Assembly (NCBI RefSeq): GCF_004365095.1
Contig: NZ_SOCN01000001.1
Location: 248,001 to 312,000, forward strand
DNA from: Mycoplasmopsis mustelae
GTDB lineage: Bacteria; Bacillota_I; Bacilli_A; Mycoplasmatales; Metamycoplasmataceae
Reading direction: 5' to 3'
Length of the DNA: 64,000 bases
Shown here: positions 13,801-23,237 of the stretch, in pieces
How the letters are laid out: every line of letters begins with the position of its first letter
Position numbering within the stretch: position 1 is the stretch's first letter
Made by a program: the position numbers and the translations under genes
Notes under the pieces: model-generated
Databases searched by the model: none
Seen by the model: only the letters and a program-made list of their open reading frames with translations
What the model was told of the DNA's origin: nothing

Positions 13801-14420
13801 TGTTTGGTAAAATATTTTTTAACAATAGTAATTAATTCATCCTTTGAACCTGATTGAAAGAATAAATAAAACATATCATTAGCCGATAAAGAAAAGGTAA
13901 CTAAATTAGCATCTTTCAATTTTGTTTTAACTTTCTCAACAAAGTTTTTATCTTCCTTTTGTCTTTGACTAAAGATGGTTGTTTCTTGATGATTTTCGTA
14001 TTCAATCGCACTTTTATACGGGATATTTAACAAACGAAGTCAATCTAGAATTCTTGAACCTGAAACTGCAAAATTTTCAAAGTCTTCAACGCGGTTATTT
14101 TGATTTAGTAAACGAGCTAAATAAGCAGGATAAGAAATCCCTTTAATAGTTCCATCCGCTTCTTTTTTACCTGGATACGATTTTAATAATGTTCCATCAA
14201 AACCCTCAGTAATTGAGTCACCAATTGCAACATAACGAATTTTTTGATTAACAGGAATAAAATGTTCAGATTTAACGCGCCCTCCTAATTTCTTTTCCGG
14301 CAATGTGTTTTTTGGATTTTCAGAATTGTTAGTTGGTTTCGGACTACCGCAAGCAGCGGTAATTGATGCTGCTGTTAAAATAGCAAGCCCACTACTAAAT
14401 ACAAATTTACTTTTCTTCAT
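7866..14420 (-). CDS. Giant surface lipoprotein with SGNH/GDSL hydrolase domain (paralogue 2, complete, about 2,184 aa)
   Basis: The frame runs from ATG at 14420 to TAA at 7866-7868, with UGA as Trp at many positions. The lipobox is TAAC (Cys24). Hydrolase motifs: GDS (Ser69), SAND (Asn181), DIHPN (Asp325, His327). These are the nucleophile, oxyanion and catalytic Asp/His residues of SGNH esterases. Residues of about 350 to 2,050 are repetitive helical sequence like paralogue 1, with recurring HKxxxKxLL cores (THKSGVKALLQGL-like). The last 120 or so residues are different: Gly/Tyr/Trp-rich and probably a compact C-terminal domain. The start is preceded by AAAGGAAA. It is probably an exposed lipid-anchored hydrolase. 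The substrate (host lipid, glycan ester or other) cannot be told from sequence. Confidence 0.87.
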
Positions 14421-14450
14421 AATTTCCTTTTTTTGTTATATATAATTAAA

Positions 14451-14541
14451 TGCTATATAAAACATTTCTTTCCTTAATATCAAGGAAAGAAGGTAATAGC
14501 ACATTTTAAAAGATTAAAGTTACTTTAAGCCTTTAAAATGT
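14451..14541 (-). promoter_or_regulatory. Structured leader upstream of giant lipoprotein paralogue 2
   Basis: Two hairpins lie between tRNA-Leu and the gene. One has TGCTAT (14451-14456) pairing with ATAGCA (14496-14501), enclosing TTCTTTCCTT/AAGGAAAGAA (14466-14475, 14482-14491). The other has ACATTTTAAA/TTTAAAATGT (14501-14510, 14532-14541), enclosing the 15-base palindrome TTAAAGTTACTTTAA. No U-run follows either, so they are not typical terminators. Confidence 0.4.
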
Positions 14542-14581
14542 AATATTTTTGTTTGTTAAAAATAAATTTGTAATAAAAAAA

Positions 14582-14666
14582 TGGTGCCCAAGACAGGACT
14601 TGAACCTGCACGGAATACTCCACTAGATCCTTAGTCTAGCGTGTCTGCCAATTTCACCACTCGGGC
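14582..14666 (-). tRNA. tRNA-Leu (anticodon AAG)
   Basis: The acceptor GCCCGAG pairs with CTTGGGC, discriminator A, CCA encoded. The anticodon stem CTAGA/TCTAG holds loop CTAAGGA, so the anticodon is AAG (codon CUU). There is a long class II variable arm. The wobble base is A34, which would normally need TadA deamination. Some mycoplasmas use unmodified A34. Confidence 0.9.
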
Positions 14667-14681
14667 ATTTTAATATATATA

Positions 14682-14710
14682 ATTATACTATATTTTGGTT
14701 AAAATGTAAA
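14682..14710 (-). promoter_or_regulatory. Promoter of tRNA-Leu
   Basis: TTTACA (14705-14710), a 17-base spacer, and a perfect TATAAT (14682-14687) lie 15 bases upstream of the tRNA 5' end. Confidence 0.7.
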
Positions 14711-14968
14711 TTTAGCATAATTTCTAAAAATATATCACAAAAGAACTAAATATAAGGATAATATTAAAAATTTAATTCAGTTTCCTCCTTTTATCGTATT
14801 TGTTTAAAAATGAATGTTAGTATACAAAATGATCAAATAAGTATAATCAAAAGTATTTGAAATAACAAACAAAAACTATTGGAATTTGCTTCAAATTTCT
14901 TTGTTAAAAATAATTTCGAAAGAGATAATTAATAGTTATTTATCAAGTATGACACTAGTTATAATAAA
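14711..14968. other. Non-coding stretch between tRNA-Leu promoter and ptsH terminator
   Basis: AT-rich with no open frame of useful length and no repeat I could recognise. I see nothing functional in it. Confidence 0.5.
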
Positions 14969-14992
14969 CAAAAAATGCCAAAAAGGCATTTT
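14969..14992 (-). terminator. Terminator of ptsH
   Basis: AAAAATGCC and GGCATTTTT flank a short A-run, giving a strong hairpin with a U tail directly after the ptsH stop. Confidence 0.85.
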
Positions 14993-15255
14993 TAAATTAA
15001 TTCATTATCTACAAAAACTTTTTTAATTGCTTCTAAAGCTGCTTCTTCATCTTCACCCGAAACTTTAACAGTAATTTCGGCACCACATTTAACACCTAAT
15101 GCCATAATATTCATAATTGATTTTAAATTACCTTCGCGTCCATTGTATTGTAATTTAGCATCTGATTTAAATTTTGAAGCCGCAGTGCAAAGAATTGATG
15201 TTGGGCGTGCGTGTAAGCCAATTGGGTCCACAATTTTTGCTGTAAATTCTTTCAT
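14992..15255 (-). CDS. ptsH: HPr phosphocarrier protein of the PTS
   Basis: 87 aa, the usual HPr length. His15 lies in GLHARPTS, the site phosphorylated by enzyme I from PEP. Ser46 lies in KSIMNIM, the regulatory site used by HPr kinase. HPr passes phosphate to EIIA proteins such as Crr, encoded in this window at 40.7 kb. I chose the ATG at 15255 over an upstream in-frame start because AAAGGAAA sits at the right distance and the product then matches the family N-terminus (MKEFTAKI). Its own promoter and terminator make it monocistronic. Confidence 0.95.
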   Translation of the reverse strand: MKEFTAKIVDPIGLHARPTSILCTAASKFKSDAKLQYNGREGNLKSIMNIMALGVKCGAEITVKVSGEDEEAALEAIKKVFVDNELI

Positions 15256-15295
15256 AAAAGAGTTTCCTTTCAATTATCTAATTTTCAATAAAGCA

Positions 15296-15304
15296 ATTAT
15301 AACA
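15296..15304 (-). promoter_or_regulatory. Extended -10 promoter of ptsH
   Basis: TGTTATAAT on the minus strand is an extended -10 (TGnTATAAT) about 40 bases before the start codon. I see no strong -35 hexamer, as is common with extended -10 promoters. Confidence 0.5.
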
Positions 15305-15332
15305 CAAAAAACTTTTTTAACATTTGATGCAT

Positions 15333-15368
15333 AAAAATCTTACGAAAGTTAACTTTCGTAAGATTTTT
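15333..15368 (-). terminator. Terminator of the opp operon
   Basis: A perfect 36-base palindrome: AAAAATCTTACGAAAGTT followed directly by its complement. It lies 3 bases past the oppF stop and ends in a U-run on either strand. It separates the opp operon from the ptsH promoter. Confidence 0.85.
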
Positions 15369-15370
15369 AT

Positions 15371-16705
15371 TTAATAAATTCCATTTTTTCAGTTTTCAAC
15401 TTCTTTCGGAGTTCCTAAAACGAAATGATCTTCATTTATTTTAACTCATTCAGGTTGATTTTGTGCTGAATAATTATGCATATTAATGTCATATACATAA
15501 CCAATCAAGCTTCCCTTACTTCCTTCAATCGACGGTACGGCATCTAATAAACTTTTAGTATATGGATGTAAGGAATGTTTCATAATTTCTTCAGTTTTAC
15601 CAACTTCTAATAGTCTACCTTTATTCATTACTGCAATACGATCTGAAATATATTCTACCATACGTAAGTCATGAGCGATAAATAAAATAGTTAGTTGATA
15701 TTTTTCTTTTAATTCATTAAAGATATTAACAACTTGGGCTTGAATTGAAACGTCTAGTGCTGAAATCGGTTCATCAGCTACTAAAAGTTGTGGTCGAAGC
15801 ACAACTGCGCGCGAAATCCCAATACGTTGTTGTTGTCCCCCTGAAAATTCTAACGGATATCTACGTAAAACTGATTGGTCTAATCCGACAGATTGTAAAA
15901 TATCACGCACCAATAAGCGTTTGCATTCTTTCTCACTCAATTTATTAAGTTCATCACGCTCTCGTTTGGCTTGTTGCATCATTTCAATTAAATAACTGTT
16001 ATCAGTTGCAATAATTTTTTGGTAAAAATCTTCATAAAATGCTTGATATGCACTAAATTCATCTTTAGCAATTTCTACATCTAAATTTGCTTCATATTCA
16101 CCAAAAAATTGGGGGTGGTGTTCTAAACAAAGTTCGGCATAAATTTTACGTTTTACTTCTTGATCTATGTTATATAAATAAATTTCTTTTGAATTTTTGG
16201 TATTTGTCAAACCTTCGCCAACAATACTTTCAACATTTGCATAAGGATTTAGTGAGTTAGCCGGGTCTTGAAAAATCATTTGCACTTTATTAATTAAAAA
16301 GTTTTCAATTGCTTTATATTCTTGTAGTTTTTTACCCACTTTAAAGCCACGAGCTATCTTTTTAGGAAGTGTTTTATCTAAGAGCTTAATTTCACCAAAT
16401 GAATACGGTACTAAACCAACTAATGCCCTACCAGTAGTACTCTTACCACTTCCAGATTCACCTACTAAACCAAGTACTTCACCTTTATAAATATTTAAAT
16501 TTAAATCAATTACAGCGCGAAACGCTTTTACACCACTACCATAAGTAATATCCACATTACGCATAGTTACTAAAGTTTCTTCGCCATGTTTTGGACACAA
16601 CATTTCCTCTACACCCTTTGTTTGCTTACGAATAACTGTTTTTTCACCAAGAAATGGAATTGAGCGTTTAACCTTGTAAGCAGTTTCTGTTCTTTTATTT
16701 TCCAT
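15371..16705 (-). CDS. oppF: Oligopeptide ABC transporter ATP-binding protein OppF
   Basis: 444 aa, ending at TAA 15371. An in-frame UGA (Trp) lies near the C-terminus. Walker A GESGSGKST is at residues 82-90, signature SGGQQQRIG at about 288-296, and Walker B LLVADEP at about 307-313. The stretch between Q-loop and signature is unusually long, with an insertion of roughly 90 charged residues at about 150-270 that ordinary bacterial OppF lacks. The C-terminus has the HPYT motif of peptide-transporter ATPases. It powers import together with OppD. The start overlaps the oppD stop by 11 bases, so the two are translationally coupled. Confidence 0.93.
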
Positions 16706-18032
16706 TTTTTGCTAAATATTCCTTTCATAATTTTTGAATTGGTGCAGGCGGTTGGTATTCTGGTGCGCGTTCGTCTAATAATGCTGATTTGACACGGTGA
16801 GTTTCTGAAACTTGATAATAATTTGGTTCTATCTCAAAGTCTCTACCTAAAGCATAGTCATTTCTAACAGCAAAGGCATCCCCTTTGATATTGTTTAAAC
16901 TTGATGGAACACTTCCGCGAATGGTTGCTAAACGACTTCCTTTATTGATATCTGGCATACTGAGAATTAATCCCCATGTATATGGATGTTGTGGATAGCG
17001 TAATATTTCTTCTGCAGTTCCTTCTTCAATAATTTGACCTGCATACATAATTGAAATATAATCCGAGATAGATGCTACCACTCCTAAATCATGGGTAATA
17101 AAAACAATAGATAATTTGAGTTTTTGTTGTAAGTCTTTAACAACATCTAAAACTAAGGCTTGCACAGTAGGATCTAAAGCTGTGGTTGGTTCATCCATAA
17201 CTAAAATTTTAGGTTCTAAAGCAACGATAGCAGCAATTACGACACGTTGAATCATTCCACCCGACATTTCGTGTGGATAAAGTTTCATAACTGCTTCTGG
17301 ATCGTTGATTTTAGTTAGTTTTAAAAATTCTACGGCGCGTTTATAAGCTTCATCACGGGTTTTAACCACTCCGTTAACTAACATTCCCTCCATAATTTGT
17401 TTTCCAACTTTCATAGTTGGATTTAAAGTTGACATTGGGTTTTGAAAAACAGCAGATACAACACGACCACGATAGTGTGATTTCTCTCAATCACGGAACG
17501 AAAATCTTTCTACATTATTGTTATATAACTTGATTTCTCCACTATCTATCACAGCATTATCTCCGGTTAATCCATATAATAGTGAAGTAATCACTGACTT
17601 ACCAGAACCAGATTCTCCGATAATTGCATGCACTTTACCTTCATAGATTTCAAGCGAACTACCTAATAAAACTTTATTTTTTTCCCCAGGGCGCGCTGGG
17701 TTAGTGAACGAAAGATGGATGTTTTTAATTTCTGCTGCAATTTTTAATTTGCTTCCGTCAGAAAAAGTACGATATTGAACATTTTTATAAAAAGTATCTC
17801 AATCAAAGTGTCCTTTTTTAAATTTCTCTCAAAATTTGAATTTGTGTAAAAAACTACATAATCTTGAATTTTTTGTTTGATTTGGTTTAGTTTCTAAATC
17901 TATTGCAGTTTCGTTATTACTTTCAGGTTGGTCTTGATCTAAAGTATCAAAAAATATTGTTTCTTTTAATTCAAAATCTTGTAGATATGGTTGTTTAGTA
18001 CGTTTATGTCTACGTTGTAAATTTCGTCTCAT
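16695..18032 (-). CDS. oppD: Oligopeptide ABC transporter ATP-binding protein OppD
   Basis: 445 aa in one frame with several UGA Trp codons. A charged N-terminal extension of about 90 residues (Arg/Lys-rich, then Asp/Glu/Gln-rich) precedes the ATPase core. Walker A is GESGSGKSV, the signature is MSGGMIQRV, Walker B is ILVMDEPTTALD, the switch His is in FITHDLG, and the C-terminus has HPYTWGL. These place it in the OppD/DppD group. It is the second motor subunit of the Opp importer. The C-terminus overlaps the oppF start, and 6 bases separate it from oppC. Confidence 0.93.
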
Positions 18033-18038
18033 AATTTC

Positions 18039-19082
18039 CTATCTCTGTCTTCTGAGCGCATCTTGCACGCTCGCACCTATTAACTGCACACTAGTTGTAA
18101 TTAAAATAAGTAAAGTTGATGGTACAAAAACGTATCTTAAATAAGTAGGGAAGATTTTTTGTCCTTCTAAAATTAAGTTTCCTAAGGTTGGAATATCATC
18201 AATTGCTAAACCAATGAAAGCAAGTGAGGTTTCAGAAAGCACTACCCCAGGAATCGAGAAGACTAATTGAGTAATTAAAATCGGTAAAATTACAGGTACA
18301 TAGTTTTGAAGTATTTTTCAATTTGGAGTTCCTAAAACTTTTGAAGCGGCCACCCATTCAAAGTGTTTTGCTCTTTTAACTTGGGCTCTAATTTGGTTGG
18401 CCATACCAGTTCATGAAGTGAATGATAAAGCAAAAACAATAACCCAAAATGATGGAGAGATAACAATAGTTATTAAAATAAGAATAATAATAGTTGGTAC
18501 CACTGAGATCACTTTAATTATAAAGGTCATTACACGGTCAAAACGTTCATATTGTCCCATTAAAATTCCTATGGTTAAACCTATTATAACTTCAATGGTA
18601 GTTACCACTAACGCTAACGAAAGTGAATAACGTAACCCATGTCAAAGTCTAGCCCAAATATCACGTCCTAATGAATCAGTCCCAAAAATATGATAAACTC
18701 CGTTTTTGTCAGTTTGATTAAAAGTTAAATATTTAACATCTACATCACCAAAGTTGGGATCTAAAGTAGTAAACGGAATGATAAAAGCTAATAAAATAAT
18801 TGAAACTAAGAGAATAAATCCAAAAACACCTGAAAGACTTCTTGAAAAACGATATACAAATTCTTTAAAAACTTTAGTTTCTGCTTTCATATGGCTTTCA
18901 GCCACAAAATCAAAGGTTTTACCTACAATTTTTCATGCTTGATATTGAAAGGGTTGCATGATCGGATTAGGAGCTATTTTTTTAGATAATTCATTGGTTG
19001 GTCCTAAGTTCTGACGTGATCTTAGCTTACTAACATAACGATTAAATTTTGCTTTAAATTTTGATTCGTTCTGCTGCTCCAC
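18039..19082 (-). CDS. oppC: Oligopeptide ABC transporter permease OppC
   Basis: 347 aa, ending in TAG at 18039. It has a long cytosolic N-terminal segment, a first TM (GFILLVSIILLAFIIPF), the motif FGTDSLGRDIWARL typical of OppC/DppC, and several further TM segments. I chose GTG at 19082 because AAAGGGGG lies just upstream and it makes a TAGTG overlap with oppB. It forms the channel with OppB. Confidence 0.9.
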
Positions 19083-20140
19083 TATGCCCCCTTTCTTCTT
19101 ACACGTGGATCAATAACTTCGTACAAAATATCACGTGTAGCATATGAAAGAATAGTTAGCAAGGTAAACATAACAATTAAGAATAAGATCACATTATAAT
19201 CTTTAGTTTGGATGGCTTGTAGCAATGTTGCTCCAGAGCCAGAAATAAAGAAAATTTGTTCAATAAAGATACTTCCAATAAATGAACCAAAAATAACTGC
19301 CGGAAAGAATGTTGCAATTGGGAAAAGTGATGGTTTTAACGCGTGTTTTCATACAAAACGACTTTTTGATAGTCCTTTTAAGTATGCAAATTTAGCATGC
19401 ACTGAATTTAATTCACGGTTAAGCTCGGTTCTAATATATTTGATATAGACAATAATACTTCCCAATGAGAGCGCTAAACCTGGTAGTATATATGTTAGTA
19501 AGTTTTTATGGTCAAAGATATATGGTAAATTAACTAAGCGGCCCAAAAACACTAATATCAGCGCAAAGATAATTGATGGTACTGATGAAAAAATACTTAC
19601 TAAGACAGTCGAAACATTATCTACAATTCCGCCCGGATTTTTACCCACTCAAATACCTACTGAAATACCGATTACCACGGTTAAAAACACTGAAAAAATA
19701 CCTACCAAAAACGATTTATAAAAACGTTCTCATATAAAGGAATTAATTTCTTGAGTTGGAAATAATGACAATGAAATTCCAAAATTACCACGGAAGAGAT
19801 CATGTAGATAAAATCCATATCTTTTAATCAATGGTTGATCTAATCCATATTGAGCTTCAATAGCTTTTTTAGCCGCTGAATCTAAACCAGAAGTTAAAGT
19901 ATTTGATCCAGGAACCGAGTTAATTAAAAAGAAAGTAATAGTAATAACAATAAAACCAATTAAAAAGAACTCAACAATAATGACTAATAATCTCAATAAA
20001 GATTTAACTAATGGTGAGTTGATGGTGAATAAACGTTCAACTAAGGAAACTTCTTCAACTCTTTTGTTAGTTAAATAAACGTTATTATCATCAATATAGT
20101 AAGTTTTATTATTTCTCGTTTCAGTTTTTTTAAACTTCAC
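19082..20140 (-). CDS. oppB: Oligopeptide ABC transporter permease OppB
   Basis: 352 aa, ending in DPRVR, the usual OppB C-terminus. A first TM follows residue 50. Next comes the periplasmic-type loop (GLDSAAKKAIEAQYGLDQPL) with the FGISL motif of OppB, then further TM segments. The start is GTG at 20140, whose G is also the last base of the oppA TAG stop (TAGTG). The same arrangement recurs at the oppB/oppC junction. AGAGAGGA serves as SD. It forms the membrane channel with OppC. Confidence 0.9.
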
Positions 20141-23100
20141 TATGATCCTCTCTTTCTAGGTAATCCTGGTCTTGGTGGTCTGGTAAAATCGTAAGCATAT
20201 TGTAGTGAAAATCTATATAATGAATCAACTCCACCAACTCTGGTGATTTCTCAATTAGTATCAACTTCCATTAGCGGAACCACAATACTTGCATCACGTA
20301 TCACTTTTTCTAGTTCACCAATGAAAATATAAACATATTCTTGACTTCACTTTTCTTTTAATTCTTCTGAGTTAAAGTTTCCAGAGAAAAATGAGTTAAT
20401 TCTATCGGTGTAATTTGAACCATCTTCAGTTGGTTTAATAAATGATAGTTCCACAAATTTCTTTCAAAAACTAATTTTGGTTGTTTGATTTAACGGTCCT
20501 AATGATTCTTGAAAATGTAAGCGTTTTGATGTTGATGCTGTTGCTTCAGCAAGCTTATCTATACCTTCGAAAATTAATAATGATTCATTTAATAGTTTAT
20601 GCCTACGATTAACTTGAATATTCTTATTTTTAATTAATAAAAATTCAATTAAGTATTTAAATAAACGAATATTAAAGTCTTTTCCGGTTGCATCTTTAAA
20701 ACCATTCAAAATTTGTTGTGCATATTTGTTTTCAAAATTTAAAATATCAGTTTTTTGTGGGTTTTGTTGATTGCGTACTTTATCAAAATCTGCTGCCGCA
20801 TTTGGAATTGAACCTAAAATAACATTAAAAGGTAAAACTAAATGTTGTGATATATATTCGTCTACATTTAAGTTGATTGCTTGAGTATATAAATCGCTGA
20901 TATAGTCGGCATATGTAAATGAACCAACTGGGTTAGTTTTAAATCCAATATTTTTTTCATTTAAACTATCAATTTCATCAGTTTTAAAGAACACTTGTAC
21001 ATAATCTGAAGCACCATTACCGCCTAGACGATCGTAGTTTTGATAAATAATGTCGTATTTACCTTCTTCTATAAATGAAGCAAATGCATTTTCTGGTAAA
21101 CTCTTAACTTCTATATCTATATAACCTTTAAATAATTCATTTAAAACGTTTCTTAAATAAGTTCCAGCCTTCTTTTGTTCATCTGAAGAATTGTTTAGAT
21201 ATCTTAGTTTAACATGTTTTAAATTTGGATGTCTTTGTTTAAAACGATTTAGATAAAATTCTGCAGTTTTTGGATCATATGTTTTATCAATACGTTTAGT
21301 TTTTTCAAATGTATATGATTTAGATAAGTGGGTTACAAAATCATAGTTTTGTAAGTCAAAAATTTTGTCATTTGCCGCTTCAGTGCGCATATCTTGAAAG
21401 TATGTTTCAATGTTTTTTCCATCAAAAGTACGGTATTGTCCATAAGCTGTTCAAGTATTAACAGGAAACGAAAAGTCTCAACCAACAATTTGTAAGATTT
21501 TTTCTCTATTAATTGCATAGTAAATTGCATTTCTTAAATCTTCATCTAAGACATAACTATCTGCATTCGATTCGTAATCTAAATTAAATCCAAACGCAAT
21601 TGTTCCATAACCAGTGTTTTTATTAAGGTATTCTTTGTATGTCGGATTTGATCAATATTGATTAATTCTTTCGGCTGGAATATAGGTTTGTGAGATAAAT
21701 CCATCTTCAAAAAATGTAGCATTAATATTACGGTCAGTCGAAAAAATAATTTTGATTTTTTCTGAAATAGTATTTTCCGCATCAAAATAATCTTTATTTT
21801 TCTTAAGATTAATATAACCTTGAGGTCCTAAAACCACATCATTGGAATCCATTAAAAACGGACCTGAGGTTAAAAATTTTTTAGTATTTGAACCATATTT
21901 TTGGATTCCGCCACCTTCAGTTTCGATATATCTACGGTTAGCTGGAAATAGATTGCCTAAAATTGTAAAAATTAAATAAACAAGTTCTGGTGTTTGATTT
22001 TCATCAAAAATAATAGTAAATGAATTTTCATCACGAGCAAGTGACTTAATACTACTATAAATGGTTTTTTTATTAGGATCAGTTAAACTACCTATTATCG
22101 TAAAAGTTTGATATGGGTTTAAATAAACATTTTTGATAAGTTTTCTTTTATATTTTTTATTAGTTTTAATATCTAAGAAAGTAAATTCTTGTAAATCTTT
22201 ATCTAATTTAAAATCTTTGTTCTCAGGTAGATTTAAATTTGCTTCTATTTCCTCGTTAGGATAATCTAAAAATAATTGTCCGGTGTAAAAACCAAATCCT
22301 AAAGCTGCTTGTTTAATTGCTTCTACTTCGGCAATATCTAGTGCTTTGCCATTTGCATCTTTAATTTGTGATTGTCAAACTTGGTCTTCAGGATCTTGAA
22401 TTCAAGTCCCTTCATTTGTCTTAATATATTTTCTACGTCCTCAAGGATTTTTATAAGCAATATTAAATTTTTGAATATATGCTTTTTGTGCATCAATAAA
22501 TTTACTAGCATTACGGAATGAATATTTAGTTATTGTATCTATTTTTTGAGAACCAGTATTAAGATCTAAAATATATTCAATATAATCTCTTAAATCTTGC
22601 GCATTAACAACGTCTCCATTAGATCATCTATTTAGTTTATTATTAGTAAATCCAGTAGCACCAATATAATTGTTTCCATTTTTTGGATTTCTAAATGAAT
22701 AAATTGAAGCATTTTGTTGTGGAGCACCACTTGTATCTTTTGCTAGTCCACCGATTAAACCTAAATCGTGTAACGCATATCAACTTCCCTGAACTCTACC
22801 ATATCCATTATCTGTTGATAGTTCACTTTTATTAAGTCTAAAGAAATCATCAAAATTAGAGCTTGGTTGTTTTTCGCCGGAAGCATCAGTGGTAAATGTC
22901 CCATCTGTACTTACTGAAACAAAGTCAAATTGTTTGATTTTAAGGATAGATTTTAATTCCCTATTTGGTCCAGTTTTCATAAAGGAGTCTACAAGAGAAG
23001 GTAAAATTTTGTTCATTGAATTATATTTAATATAGTTTAAATTGTTAATAGGTTCGGTTGCTAAACCAAAATCATAATCAATGTTCTTGGTTAAATTAGA

Positions 23101-23226
23101 AGTAAATTCAGTCGAACTATAACTCTTATTTTGTTTTAACGAATCAGTTCCGCACGATGCCGCCACAGCAACTATTGAAGCAGCAGATGCTAAACTAAAC
23201 GTTTTAAATCATAACCTTTTTTTCAA
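20140..23226 (-). CDS. oppA: Oligopeptide-binding lipoprotein OppA
   Basis: 1,028 aa. I read the frame continuously from the TTG at 23226 through many UGA codons across the regions I checked. The signal peptide is rich in Ala/Ser and ends at lipobox VAASC. The size fits the large OppA proteins of hominis-group mycoplasmas (P100 type) rather than the roughly 550-aa OppA of other bacteria. It is the substrate-capture subunit of the importer on the cell surface. Known relatives also act as an ecto-ATPase and adhesin, but I see no clear P-loop here. TTG was chosen because AAAGGGGG precedes it and no ATG gives a signal peptide. It follows the PDxFFG gene by 11 bases. Confidence 0.85.
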
Positions 23227-23237
23227 ATTTCCCCCTT

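Noticed and set aside
787-14420. Many separate minus-strand genes in the first 14 kb
   Set aside because: All pieces are in one frame per paralogue and are broken only by UGA, which is Trp in this code. They are two genes, not a dozen.
15333-15368. Perfect 36-bp palindrome as a special site
   Set aside because: Its place 3 bases after the oppF stop, A/T ends and U-tail make it an ordinary strong terminator.
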